A stretch of DNA of 62,280 nt from Jatrophihabitans sp. (lineage in GTDB: Bacteria > Actinomycetota > Actinomycetes > Mycobacteriales > Jatrophihabitantaceae): positions 1 to 62,280 of the forward strand of contig DASVQQ010000035.1 of assembly GCA_036389035.1 (NCBI GenBank), written 5' to 3'. Every line of letters starts with the position of its first letter. Positions within the stretch are counted from its first letter, which is position 1. Positions 51,268-62,094 of this stretch are shown piece by piece. The notes under the pieces were generated by a model, which saw nothing but the letters and a program-made list of their open reading frames with translations, was not told where the DNA came from and ran no database searches. A program made the position numbers and the translations under genes.

Positions 51268-54137
51268 CAGCCACCGCCTGTCGGAGGAAGGAGGATCTCG
51301 GCTTGGATCGCGACTCGGAAGGGGCGCTGCAACGTGATCCGGGCGATGTCAGCGGCGTCGCGGTTCCACCCGGCCGAGCCGTCGGGCAGGCCGGGTGGAG
51401 GGCCGAACGGCAGGCCGGCGACCGCGTGCTCCCGAACCACCGGAACGAAGGCAGCGGACTGGCTGCCGTCCGCAGCCGGCCACCTCGCGTCGTTCCAGCT
51501 GGCGAAACCAACCGGTTCCGGCGGCGCCGGCGGAGTCGGCGGCTCCGGCGCCTCGTCGAAGCCGAACCGGATCCGGAAGCTGTGCTCAGCGAGCACGAAG
51601 AACCAGCCGAAGGAACCGACGGTGGCAGGCCTGGTCAATTGCTCCTCGGGAATTTCGAAGCCGTAGGCGTTCGTCGACTCGTCGACCTTGATGACGAAGG
51701 TGGGAGTGACGGGCGGGCGGGCCGGATCGGGCCGGTAGTGGCCACCGGCGTGGTCGGGGTTGCCGGTGGGCACCGCGGTGACCACCAGATCCGGGTACCG
51801 GCGCAGCACGTCGGCGCGGATCAGCAGCACCACCAGGCCGTCCACGTTGAGCAGCCGGCGACCCAGCTCGGTGGAATCGGTCCAGGTGTTGATCGGCGCG
51901 ATCTCCGCTGAGCCGTCCGGGCGCGGCCAGAACCGCTGGAACGGGGTGCCGCGGCGATCGGTGGGGTACTCGCGCCACAGCAGCTCCCGCATCATCTCGT
52001 GGTTGATCCCGACGAGGTAGGACTCGATGAAAGGGCCGTTCTGCTGCAACAACGCCACCTGGTTCATCGGCAGCGCGCCCAGGCCGGGCAGGAACCACTC
52101 CGGGTCCGCTGAGAGCAGCGCGAGCGCTGTCGGAAGCCGGAACTCCGGATAGGCCATCACCGGATCGCTCGGGGCCGGCGTGACGAGGCGATCGGGCAGC
52201 GCGGTCTGGCTTTCCAGTCGCGACCAGTGGCTCGCGCCGGGATGGAGCGCGGCGCTGATGCGGCCCGCGAGACCGGCCGCCTCGATGGCGACGCCGTACC
52301 GGGACACCGATCCGAAGGCGTCGCCGGTGCTCATGTCGGTCAGCACCTGGTTGGCCATCTGGGCGATCGGATCGGCCTGTCCGGCGATGGCGTCGACCAC
52401 CGCGCCCAGATCACCCGCTCCGATCGAGGTCATCAGCGCGCTGTCCAGGCCCAGGCCGCCGATCCGCTCGACGAGCGCTCCACCCCCCGCACCCTGGTCG
52501 TTGACGGCGGCGACCCGGGCAAGGGCATTGATGGCCACCAGCTGGTTCGCGGCGGCGACGGAGGACAAGGCCGTGCTGCCGGCCGCGTTCACAGCGAGCG
52601 GAGCGGGTATGACCGGAGCGCCGGCCGGCACCGTGACTTCTCCGGCCAGCGCCCGGGGCACGACGTTGCCGACCGTCACACCGGTTCGCTGAGCCAGCTT
52701 GCCCGAGGGCCGGACGCGGCGCGCGAACGCCGAACTGGCCGCGCCGTCGGTCAGCCGGCTCATCCGGACCTCGGTCGCCAGCGTGGTCGTGTCGGTGGTC
52801 CGGACCCGGGCGCTCGCGGGTGCGGCCAGGGCCAGTAACTCCCCCGGAAGCAGCGGCGCGACATGGCGATCGTGAACCCGGGCGGCGACCTCGGTGGTGA
52901 GCTCGACGACCGCTCGAAGGCGGTTGGCCTCCCTGATCGCACCGACCTGCGCCCACGCCCTGGCCATCAGGTCCTCCTGATGGGCCCGCACGTACTCAGC
53001 GCCCAGCCCGGCGGCGATCCGATTGCCGATGTCAGTGTTGAGCTGGGCCAGCCACGCCGGGCCGGACTCGACCAGGTCGTGGCAGACATGGCGGCCACCG
53101 TAGAGCGGTGGAGCCAGCGATCCGGTCGTGTCCTCCTGCCGAGCCCGCAGGATGCGCTGAGCGGGCTCGTCCAGCTGGGCCCGAAGCCGGGTGTCGATGG
53201 CAGCCAGTGTCTCGGGCGACACCACGGGATCGGGAGTCGGCGCGGCGCCGAACGGGACGAGCGCGCCCTGCACCCCGATGAGCTGTGCGCTGTCGGCCAG
53301 CGCGGCATCGCGCGACCAGGGGGCGCGCACGTCGATCGCGCGCGCCGAGGACACTTGCAGCGCATCGGTGTCAGCCGGCCGGAGCCGCCGCACCAACTGC
53401 TCGAAGTCGCCCTCCGGCCCGGTGGTGAACGTCCAGGAGTAATAGACCGGAAGCCGGACGCTGCCGCCCGAAGCGACATCCCAGGCGGGCTCATGAGGCG
53501 CCTGGTGCGCTTGCGGATCGCCAAGTCCGGCAGCCACTCCCGAGGCGAAGGAGGGCACCAGGCACGCGCGGTAGGTGACGCCCGGTTTCAAGTGGCGGGG
53601 GCAGATCAGCCTGGCGATCGCCGCGGCCGAGGGTTGGCCGCCGCCGGTCAGCTCGCCCGCGCCCGACGTCCGCTGCACATGCGCCCAGCCCCATGAGTCG
53701 CCAAGGTCCGGCAACTCGCTGACATCAGCCTCGACCGAAGGCAGCGGCTCGCCGGGCGTCAGGAGGGTGCGGCTGGCGTCCAGGACGACGAGCACCAGCC
53801 AGGGCCGCAGCCTGCCATCGGTGGCCCTGGCCGGGGTGAGCACCCACGGCAGCTCCACCGGACTCACCTCGACAGCTGCGAGGTAATTCGGTTCGACGTC
53901 TGCCGCTCCAGGCGACGGCTCGGCGCGCACGACCGTCCCGGCTGCCAGGCCTTGGATGTCACCGGGCCCGAGCAGTCGCATCTCAGGGCCCTTGAGCGAC
54001 TGGGTCTGGGCCTGCGGTCCCACCAGGGTCACCGCCGGCGCGAACGCCGCGGCGGGCAGCACGCCCATGTTCTCAGTCGCCTGGATCGCCTCGCCCAGCG
54101 GACCCTGGACGTAGGCGGCGAACCTCAGATCGGCCAT
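51267..54137 (-). CDS. Giant 956-aa protein of unknown function (giant operon gene 2)
   Basis: ATG 54137 follows the upstream stop by 4 nt, with GGGAG 10 nt before; the TTG at 54161 is rejected. The N-terminal half contains LPWVLTPARATDGRLRPWLVLVVLD and PPLYGGRHVCHDLVESGPAWLAQLNTDIGNRIAAGLGAEYVRAHQEDLMARAWAQ (in parts). The C-terminal half has SYLVGINHEMMRELLWREYPTDRRGTPFQRFW (in parts). These invariant-looking blocks I recall from uncharacterised proteins next to 'YPDDVHVD' proteins. No enzyme motif, signal peptide or membrane helix seen. Function unknown. Confidence 0.75.
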   Translation of the reverse strand: MADLRFAAYVQGPLGEAIQATENMGVLPAAAFAPAVTLVGPQAQTQSLKGPEMRLLGPGDIQGLAAGTVVRAEPSPGAADVEPNYLAAVEVSPVELPWVLTPARATDGRLRPWLVLVVLDASRTLLTPGEPLPSVEADVSELPDLGDSWGWAHVQRTSGAGELTGGGQPSAAAIARLICPRHLKPGVTYRACLVPSFASGVAAGLGDPQAHQAPHEPAWDVASGGSVRLPVYYSWTFTTGPEGDFEQLVRRLRPADTDALQVSSARAIDVRAPWSRDAALADSAQLIGVQGALVPFGAAPTPDPVVSPETLAAIDTRLRAQLDEPAQRILRARQEDTTGSLAPPLYGGRHVCHDLVESGPAWLAQLNTDIGNRIAAGLGAEYVRAHQEDLMARAWAQVGAIREANRLRAVVELTTEVAARVHDRHVAPLLPGELLALAAPASARVRTTDTTTLATEVRMSRLTDGAASSAFARRVRPSGKLAQRTGVTVGNVVPRALAGEVTVPAGAPVIPAPLAVNAAGSTALSSVAAANQLVAINALARVAAVNDQGAGGGALVERIGGLGLDSALMTSIGAGDLGAVVDAIAGQADPIAQMANQVLTDMSTGDAFGSVSRYGVAIEAAGLAGRISAALHPGASHWSRLESQTALPDRLVTPAPSDPVMAYPEFRLPTALALLSADPEWFLPGLGALPMNQVALLQQNGPFIESYLVGINHEMMRELLWREYPTDRRGTPFQRFWPRPDGSAEIAPINTWTDSTELGRRLLNVDGLVVLLIRADVLRRYPDLVVTAVPTGNPDHAGGHYRPDPARPPVTPTFVIKVDESTNAYGFEIPEEQLTRPATVGSFGWFFVLAEHSFRIRFGFDEAPEPPTPPAPPEPVGFASWNDARWPAADGSQSAAFVPVVREHAVAGLPFGPPPGLPDGSAGWNRDAADIARITLQRPFRVAIQAEILLPPTGGG

Positions 54138-54141
54138 CGGC

Positions 54142-57021
54142 TCAGAGCTCCCATGCCTCAACGGTCATCAGGGTGCTGGAGCCCGCGATCTCCTGCGCCA
54201 GCTCCAGCCCGGTCACGGCCCCAAGGTCAGGCCCAGCCGTCATCGACAGCGCGAATGCCGTGGCGACCGGCGCGACCGGGTCGACCGTGACGACCTGGTC
54301 GGGCGCCGCCCACCAGCCGCCGTCCGCGGCGGACAACGCAGTGAGCAGGAGTTCGAGCGAGCCGAGGTCGGCGAAGATTCCGGTGGACGCGCGGATCGGC
54401 TTCGGAACGTCGCGGGCTATCACGCACTCCTCCCAGACGAGCTCGACCGCACGCTCTTGCGCTCCGGCAGCCGGGGCCGGATACAGCTCGATGCCTGCGC
54501 GCAGCGGCAGGAACGCCGCCGCGGTAAGCGCCTGATCATCGCTTCGGGCGGCGACGAACTGCCCGGGGGCGAATTCGGCGCGCAGCTCGGCGGTGTGATC
54601 AGCGGGCTCCCCGGGCCCGAACTCCGCGCCCTGGATGTCCCATCGCTGCGATGGCACGGGGATGCCCTCGAACAGCCCGATCTCCAGCCCGAGCGGCACC
54701 CGTTGCTGCCGCACTGACACCGCGGCGTACGGGTCGACCACGGTGGCAGCCTCCAGCGACTTCTGCGCGGCTCGGGTGAGGAGGAGGTTCGGAGGCGGCG
54801 TCCCCCGAGAACGCCAGGCCGCCGGCTCGCTGACCGCTTGACGGATGGCTGCTCCGACGTCCGGCGGCGGATCGAGCGCCGGTGGCGGCGAGCCCCAGCC
54901 GAGTTCGAAGTCGAAGGACACCTCGAAGAAGAACAGGTCTATCGAGCCGCGCCCCCTGGCCAGGTAGGGCGCCGGACCCTCCAGGTGCAGAGCCAGGCTG
55001 ACCCCGACCAGCGTCTCACCGAAGGCGCGCAAGGCGACTCCGCCGGAGACGTCGGCGATGAATTTGAAGGGTGAGTACTGGACCAGGGCGTCATAGGCGA
55101 AGTGACCGCGCAGTCCGCAGCCGGCCACCTCGGCGACGAGTTCGAGTCGGGCGCCCAGCTGCATGCTGTTGGAGGTGATCGCGAAATAGTTCTCACACCG
55201 CAGCTCCAGCCAGGACACCGGCGACAGGTCCATCGACATCCGGCGCAACGCCGGCACGCCGCGGGGTATCCGGTAGGCGGGATGGAAGCCGCCGGCGCTC
55301 AGCACCATCTGCGGATCCGACCCGCCGCGGCTGAGCATCAGGATGTCGCCGGCCAGCGCGACGCCGACGATGTGCGAGCCGGTCAGGCTGGCCACGAACA
55401 TCACACTGGGTTCGGCCGGGTCGATCACGCCGGCAAAGGTGGCCTGCAGGAAGACGAGCGGAGCCTCCGGATCGGGCAACGCCACGACGAGCTTGCCCAG
55501 AATGGTCATGCGCGCCTGGGTGGACGCCTCCAGCAACACGGCCACGGACAGCGTGACGATGCGCCCGCCCCAGCTCAGCTGGAACATCGGCCCGGCGACG
55601 ATCGACCCGCGCGCTGCCGGGAAGATCGCTGGCAGCGCGCGCATCGCAGCCGGTCCGGCCGCGGCCGGGTCGGACGGGAACAGCAACTGCGCCGCGGTCC
55701 CGTCGGTCACGGCGCGCAGCAGGGCATCGCGGTCGATCCGCCGATTGATGCCGACGACGCCTCCGACACCTGAGATCGCGAACCCGAAACCGACCTGCAC
55801 GCCTGGCGGCGGGAACGTCGCGCCCATGATCACCAGGAACGACAGCGGCTCACCGTCGCGAGCGGGTGACAGCAGGCCGAACGCGGCGGCGCTCAGCGGC
55901 GGGATCCGTACCGAGAGCCCACCCGCAAGGTCGTTGCCGACGGAGGAGAGCATTCCCGATCCGTTGACGACGGGCAGGGTCAGCGAGACCGCCGCGCCGG
56001 TCGGTTCCAGGCTCTGCAGGTCACCCGGGCTCGGCAGCATGGGCGCCCCGAGCTTCAGCGCGATGGGCATGCCGAAGCCGACCCCGTCGATGTGCACGTC
56101 GACCGGCGCTCCCGGCAGGCTGACATCGAGGGAGGTCAGGAACCCGACTCGCAAGGCGGGCCCGGCCGGCGAGTCGGTGACCTCGACGGTGAGGTCCAGC
56201 CATCGGCCGGTGTCCGAACCGCTCAGCCGGGTACGCAGCGACGGACTGCCGGCCAGCGTCACCCCACCGTCGCCCGCGTGGCGCAGGTCGGCCTCCAGCG
56301 GAAACATCAGGTCGACCGGTAGCAGGCCCTTCACGAACCCGGGGAGGAGCCTCACCTCGCCGCCGCTGAGCTGGAGCTGCCCGCCCCGGTCGAACTTCCC
56401 GTCCCTGGTCGCGACCCAGCCGCCGGCAGTCACCGTCCCCGACCTGACCGAGGGCCCGCCTTCGATGCCGAGCACCGTTCCCGGCCCACCTCTGGTGAAG
56501 GACACCTCGACCCGATCACCCTCGGCGAGCCGGACGAGCTGAGGGGGCTGATCGGGAGTGAAGCCGATCTCGACTTCCCCGGCGATGTTGCCGGACAGGT
56601 TCAGCGAGAAGCCGTTGCTCAACGGGAGCGCAAGCCCTTGTCCGGCCAGGCCGACGGCCCTGAGCGTCAGCCGGACGCCCGCGGCGGGCACCACGGTCAG
56701 GGCGGCGATCGCGCCGGCGTCGGAGCGCGCCACGTAGGCAAGACCGCGAGGAGCGGCGTCGACCGCCTCGTCACGCCAGCCGTGGAGGTTGACCGAACCG
56801 GCGCCGCCGTCCGAACCGGTCAGGCCAGAAAGCGCCGACAGGACGGCGTTGTCGGGTTGGACGGCCGCGAGCACCCGGCCAACGAACGGCGTCAGGTTGA
56901 AAGCGTCGTCGACCTCGAGGACGTCAAGGCTGCCGGCGATGTCAGCGACGGCAGCGTGCAGGGCGAGGACAAGTTCTCGCTGCAGGAGGTCAAGGAGCTG
57001 CCTGCCCGGGCCGTCGGCCAT
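54142..57021 (-). CDS. DUF6603-like 959-aa protein (giant operon gene 1)
   Basis: ATG 57021 with GGGGAAGG 7 nt before is chosen over an upstream TTG at 57048. The central region (about 425-730) resembles the DUF6603 family: GVGGVVGINRRIDRDALLRAV, LLFPSDPAAAGP, GPMFQLSWGGRIVTLSVAVLLE, LSAGGFHPAYRIPRGVPALRRMSMDL and ALVQYSPFKFIADVSGGVALR (each quoted up to 20 residues or less in part). The N-terminal 400 residues are strand-rich. DUF6603 is uncharacterised in function. It leads a four-gene coupled operon; upstream lies a repeat-bearing region and the katG terminator. No signal peptide seen. Confidence 0.75.
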   Translation of the reverse strand: MADGPGRQLLDLLQRELVLALHAAVADIAGSLDVLEVDDAFNLTPFVGRVLAAVQPDNAVLSALSGLTGSDGGAGSVNLHGWRDEAVDAAPRGLAYVARSDAGAIAALTVVPAAGVRLTLRAVGLAGQGLALPLSNGFSLNLSGNIAGEVEIGFTPDQPPQLVRLAEGDRVEVSFTRGGPGTVLGIEGGPSVRSGTVTAGGWVATRDGKFDRGGQLQLSGGEVRLLPGFVKGLLPVDLMFPLEADLRHAGDGGVTLAGSPSLRTRLSGSDTGRWLDLTVEVTDSPAGPALRVGFLTSLDVSLPGAPVDVHIDGVGFGMPIALKLGAPMLPSPGDLQSLEPTGAAVSLTLPVVNGSGMLSSVGNDLAGGLSVRIPPLSAAAFGLLSPARDGEPLSFLVIMGATFPPPGVQVGFGFAISGVGGVVGINRRIDRDALLRAVTDGTAAQLLFPSDPAAAGPAAMRALPAIFPAARGSIVAGPMFQLSWGGRIVTLSVAVLLEASTQARMTILGKLVVALPDPEAPLVFLQATFAGVIDPAEPSVMFVASLTGSHIVGVALAGDILMLSRGGSDPQMVLSAGGFHPAYRIPRGVPALRRMSMDLSPVSWLELRCENYFAITSNSMQLGARLELVAEVAGCGLRGHFAYDALVQYSPFKFIADVSGGVALRAFGETLVGVSLALHLEGPAPYLARGRGSIDLFFFEVSFDFELGWGSPPPALDPPPDVGAAIRQAVSEPAAWRSRGTPPPNLLLTRAAQKSLEAATVVDPYAAVSVRQQRVPLGLEIGLFEGIPVPSQRWDIQGAEFGPGEPADHTAELRAEFAPGQFVAARSDDQALTAAAFLPLRAGIELYPAPAAGAQERAVELVWEECVIARDVPKPIRASTGIFADLGSLELLLTALSAADGGWWAAPDQVVTVDPVAPVATAFALSMTAGPDLGAVTGLELAQEIAGSSTLMTVEAWEL

Positions 57022-57138
57022 GATGGCGCCTTCCCCGCGAGCATCCAACGAAGCTTGCCGGAGAGTGGAGCATAGCCAGGCCGTGCGAGGTTGGGAAGGC
57101 GGCGATCATCGGCGGTCGAATTCCGGGACGGCGGATGT

Positions 57139-57202
57139 CGGATGTCGGTAACCGGGGTGTGCGACGTCGGATGTCGGATGCCGGATGTAGGTAACCGGGT
57201 TG
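57139..57202. repeat. Direct repeat pair upstream of the giant operon
   Basis: A 21-bp unit CGGATGTCGGTAACCGGGGTG (57139-57159) is repeated with two mismatches at 57182-57202, 43 bp apart start to start. Short GGATGTC units fill the space. Each copy has the palindrome GGTAACC. The pair lies 118-181 nt before the DUF6603-like gene (transcribed leftward), so regulator binding is a possibility; simple slippage repeat is the alternative. Confidence 0.7.
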
Positions 57203-57264
57203 CGGGTGTCGGTTAGGAGATCCGCCGACTGACGTTCCAGGTCCGACGAAGGCGATGGCAGCGA

Positions 57265-57305
57265 GGGTGTCCGGGCCGGCCGCTTATCGGCCGGCCCGGA
57301 CACCC
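57265..57305 (-). terminator. Strong stem-loop after katG
   Basis: An 18-bp perfect stem (57265-57282 with 57288-57305) closes a 5-nt loop CTTAT, 7 nt after the katG stop. There is no U-tract, so it is an I-shaped, GC-rich actinobacterial type stem rather than a classical intrinsic terminator. It separates katG from the giant operon on the same strand. Confidence 0.75.
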
Positions 57306-57311
57306 CAAGCA

Positions 57312-59513
<2,202 letters not shown>

Positions 59514-59550
59514 GTCGGTCGCTCTCCTGTCTCGATTATCTCTTGTCATA

Positions 59551-59608
59551 GCTGGCTTGCGCTGGCTTGCTCTGGCTTGCTCGGCCTGCTCTGGCTTGCT
59601 CGGCCTGA
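59551..59608. repeat. Short tandem repeats between furA and katG
   Basis: GCTGGCTTGC occurs twice (59551-59570), then TCTGGCTTGC begins a 19-bp unit TCTGGCTTGCTCGGCCTGC at 59571-59589 repeated once at 59590-59608 (last base A). It fills most of the gap between the furA stop and the katG start. Slippage origin is likely; an effect on katG translation or mRNA processing is possible. Confidence 0.85.
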
Positions 59609-59612
59609 GCGG

Positions 59613-60065
59613 TCAGCCGCCGTCGGACGCCGCTGCTCCCGAGGTCGCCGCGACGCACTGCGGGCACAGGCCCCAGTAGACGACCTCGGCCTCATCGATG
59701 ACGTAGCCGTTGTCCTCGAAAGCGGTCAAGCAGGGTGTCGTGCCGGCGGCGCAGTCGACATCGGCGATGGCGCCGCACGCCCGGCACACGGTGTGGTGGT
59801 GGTTGTCACCGACCCGCGCCTCGTAGCGGGCCACCGAGCCTGCTGGCTCGATGCGGCGCACCAGGCCGGCGGTGGTCAGTGCCCGCAGCACGTCATAGAC
59901 CGCCTGGTGGGACACCTCGCCGAAGTCCTTGCGGACGACCCCGATGATCGAGTCGGTGTCGGCGTGCGGATGCTGGTGCACCGCGGTCAGCACCGCCAGT
60001 CGCGGCCGGGTCACGCGCAGATCGGCTGCGCGCAACATGCGCTCGAGGTCAGAATCGGAGAGCAC
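59613..60065 (-). CDS. furA: FurA-type ferric-uptake/peroxide-sensing repressor
   Basis: The 150-aa product has the Fur fold: LRVTRPRLAVLTAVHQHPHAD and VSHQAVYDVLRALTTAGLVRR in the winged helix, then GDNHHHTVCRACGAIADVDC and GLCPQC, the two CxxC zinc sites. It heads the katG unit. GTG 60065 is used; the longer ORF to 60149 is rejected because a promoter fits directly before this start. FurA of actinomycetes represses its own gene and katG and is released by peroxide (family knowledge). Confidence 0.93.
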   Translation of the reverse strand: MLSDSDLERMLRAADLRVTRPRLAVLTAVHQHPHADTDSIIGVVRKDFGEVSHQAVYDVLRALTTAGLVRRIEPAGSVARYEARVGDNHHHTVCRACGAIADVDCAAGTTPCLTAFEDNGYVIDEAEVVYWGLCPQCVAATSGAAASDGG

Positions 60066-60100
60066 CGCCGGAGTTTGGCCTATTTTCTGGAATTGATCAA
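60066..60100 (-). promoter_or_regulatory. Leaderless-type furA promoter
   Basis: On the minus strand TTGATC (plus 60095-60100), 17 nt, CAAACT (plus 60072-60077), then 6 nt to the GTG at 60065. The predicted transcription start falls on or next to the first codon, as reported for mycobacterial furA. The promoter lies inside the 3' end of the MFS gene, where the sequence becomes AT-rich. Confidence 0.65.
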
Positions 60101-61345
60101 GTCCTTTGTGAGCGCGGATTGCCGATCGGCCGCGGGCAGCCGCCAGCACGCGAGCGCGCTGGCCGCGACCAGGGCGCCGACAGCGACGAAGGCGACGTCA
60201 GGGCGGACCAGCGGGATCAGCAGGTTGCCCAGCAGCCCGCCGACCATCATCGCCAGCGACATCGCCGAGACCGCCGTCGCCCGGTGTGCCGCGGTGACCC
60301 GCGCGTGCAGGACCGCCGACAGCAGCGGCCAGTTCGCGCCGTGGGCGACGTAGTAACCGACGAAGGCGACGGCCGCGACCGGCAGCAGGTCCGGCCCCGC
60401 CAGCATGGCTAGCGCCACGCCACCCAGGATCGCCAGCACGGCGCAGGTCGCCCGGGTCGAGCCGCGCAGCAGCCTGCGCAGTGGCGTGGCGGCCATGGCG
60501 GCGAAGGCCGCGACGGCGAACGCCGACGCCAGCACCGTGCCGTAGACCGCCGCGCCGTCGTCGCGGCCACCGGCCAGTTCGGCGAAGCGGACCGGGCCGA
60601 GCAGCTCGCAGGCCACCAGCCCGGCGCCGCCCACGGCGGTCAGCAGCAGCACCAGGCGCAGCGGGCCGTCGGTGACGGACAGGCGGACCGCCCCGCCGAC
60701 GGTCGCGGGCACCTGACGCGCCCCGGCCAGCAGCGCCGCGCGCACCGAGCCCTGGCGGGGTGGCCGCTGCTCGTGCAGCAGCCGCAGGACGGCGGCGATG
60801 AAGACCAGGTTGAGCGCGGCGGCGAGCAGGAACGGCGCCGCGAGGTTGCCGTCGAAGAACGCCGGCAGCAGCCCGCCGATGATCGCGCCCAGCGCGAGGC
60901 CACCACCGTCGGCGGCGGAGTGCTTGGCCAGGCCCGGAGCCACGTCGGCCGACGGGTCGAGCTGGTGGACGGTGTCGACGTACCAGGCCTCGACCGGGCC
61001 GGAGTCCAGCGCGCGGCCGATGCCCAGCAGCAGGATGCCGGCGAGGAAACCGCCGAACGAGTCGGCGGTGGCGTAGACCAGGCAGGACAGCAGGTGCAGG
61101 AACGCGCCCAGAACGACGACCGGCCGGCGGCCCAGGACGTCGGCGAGCCCGCCGGTCGGCAGCTCCAGGGCCAGCACCACCAGCCCGTGCACGGTGAACA
61201 GCAGGCCGACCTCGCGCAGCGACAGCCCGCGCGACAGCGCGAGCAGCACGGTGACCGGCGTCGTCAGGCCGACCGGCAGCCAGCGCAGCGCGGTCAGCCC
61301 GACGAACCGCCGGGTGGCGGCGCTGACGGTGGTCGGCGCGCTCAC
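60080..61345 (-). CDS. MFS transporter
   Basis: The 421-aa product has about 12 hydrophobic helices, with GGLADVLGRRPVVVLGA as the conserved MFS loop (about residues 61-77). GTG 61345 overlaps the stop of the ArsR-like gene (GTGA), so the repressor and carrier form one unit. The longer ORF upstream is inside the regulator gene and rejected. Substrate unknown; a drug or metabolite efflux pump under ArsR-type control is likely. Confidence 0.85.
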   Translation of the reverse strand: MSAPTTVSAATRRFVGLTALRWLPVGLTTPVTVLLALSRGLSLREVGLLFTVHGLVVLALELPTGGLADVLGRRPVVVLGAFLHLLSCLVYATADSFGGFLAGILLLGIGRALDSGPVEAWYVDTVHQLDPSADVAPGLAKHSAADGGGLALGAIIGGLLPAFFDGNLAAPFLLAAALNLVFIAAVLRLLHEQRPPRQGSVRAALLAGARQVPATVGGAVRLSVTDGPLRLVLLLTAVGGAGLVACELLGPVRFAELAGGRDDGAAVYGTVLASAFAVAAFAAMAATPLRRLLRGSTRATCAVLAILGGVALAMLAGPDLLPVAAVAFVGYYVAHGANWPLLSAVLHARVTAAHRATAVSAMSLAMMVGGLLGNLLIPLVRPDVAFVAVGALVAASALACWRLPAADRQSALTKDLINSRK

Positions 61346-61923
61346 GCCTGCTCCGAGCGGGGGAAGGCGGCGGTGAAGAAGTTGACCGGCTGCGTTCCCG
61401 GCCGGGCCTCGAGGTGCGTCTCGGCCCAGCGGTCGAGCACCGCGTAGACCTCTTCGAGCAGCTGCCGGGCCTCGTCCGGGGTGAGGCGCAGGACGTAGTC
61501 GGACAGCCCGGCGACCGCCGCCCACTCGCGGCCGTGCTCGCGCCCATGCTCGACCCAGGCCCGCAGTTCACGGCCCATCACCTCGATCTGGTGGCGCTGC
61601 ATCTCTTCGTGGGCCTCAAGACCGCCCGGCTGCTCGATCAGCTCGTCGGGCTCCCAGTTGGTCATCGAGTGCTCGGCCTGCCACCAGCGCTCGCGGCCGT
61701 TGCCGCGCCCCCGCACCTCAGCGACGAAGCCGTACTGGGCGAGCTGGCGCAGGTGGTAGCTGGTGGACCCGCTGGACTCGCCCACCTTCTCGGCGAGCCG
61801 GCTCGCGGTGGAGGGGCCGTCCAGGCGCAGCAGCCCGAGCAGCCGGCCGCGCAGCGGGTGGGCGAGCGCGCGTAGCACCTGGGGGTCGCGGACGGTCGCG
61901 ATCGGGGGACGTGACTGGGCCAT
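61342..61923 (-). CDS. ArsR-type helix-turn-helix repressor
   Basis: The 193-aa product has the ArsR/SmtB winged helix DPQVLRALAHPLRGRLLGLLR and SGSTSYHLRQLAQYGFVAEV (about 10-70), then a long helical C-terminal region. No CxC metal site is visible, so it need not sense metals. ATG 61923 is close to a promoter with a palindrome, suggesting autoregulation. The upstream ORF extension (to 61974) is rejected because it covers the operator. Controls the downstream MFS gene by inference. Confidence 0.87.
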   Translation of the reverse strand: MAQSRPPIATVRDPQVLRALAHPLRGRLLGLLRLDGPSTASRLAEKVGESSGSTSYHLRQLAQYGFVAEVRGRGNGRERWWQAEHSMTNWEPDELIEQPGGLEAHEEMQRHQIEVMGRELRAWVEHGREHGREWAAVAGLSDYVLRLTPDEARQLLEEVYAVLDRWAETHLEARPGTQPVNFFTAAFPRSEQA

Positions 61924-61931
61924 AGCAAAGG

Positions 61932-61960
61932 ACCCTACAATTGCAAAGAATCCTTTGCAA
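61932..61960 (-). promoter_or_regulatory. ArsR-gene promoter with TTGCAAAG-N4-CTTTGCAA operator
   Basis: On the minus strand TTGCAA (plus 61955-61960) as -35, 17 nt, TAGGGT (plus 61932-61937) as -10, then 8 nt to the ATG, suggesting a leaderless message. The palindrome TTGCAAAG-N4-CTTTGCAA (61941-61960) covers the -35 and spacer. A half site CTTTGCAA recurs at 61967-61974. Typical for an autorepressor. Confidence 0.85.
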
Positions 61961-62009
61961 TGCTCTCTTTGCAATCGAATCTGCCCCTTGAGCGGCTAGC
62001 GAGTCCGAT

Positions 62010-62030
62010 CTGACGGCCGGAGCCCGTCAG
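62010..62030. other. Small inverted repeat upstream of the DUF4396-like gene
   Basis: CTGACGG (62010-62016) and CCGTCAG (62024-62030) are perfect 7-bp inverted arms with a 7-nt loop, just 5' of the -35. No U-tract follows. Could be an operator or a weak terminator; uncertain. Confidence 0.5.
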
Positions 62031-62035
62031 AGCTC

Positions 62036-62063
62036 TTGCATTAATACCCCTAGGGGGTATAGT
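62036..62063 (+). promoter_or_regulatory. Promoter containing a CsoR-like copper operator
   Basis: TTGCAT (62036-62041), 16 nt, TATAGT (62058-62063) form a good promoter. Between them lies ATACCCCTAGGGGGTAT (62044-62060), a near-perfect G/C-tract palindrome of the CsoR type (known copper-sensing repressor sites have C4-5/G4-5 tracts flanked by TA-rich ends). A CsoR-type repressor would therefore block the DUF4396-like gene until metal is present. No csoR gene is in the window. Confidence 0.85.
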
Positions 62064-62094
62064 GGAGTCACTGAACACCAACGGGAGGGACGCC

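Noticed and set aside
57139..57202. CRISPR or transposon ends
   Set aside because: Two imperfect direct repeats only, not inverted, no transposase nearby.
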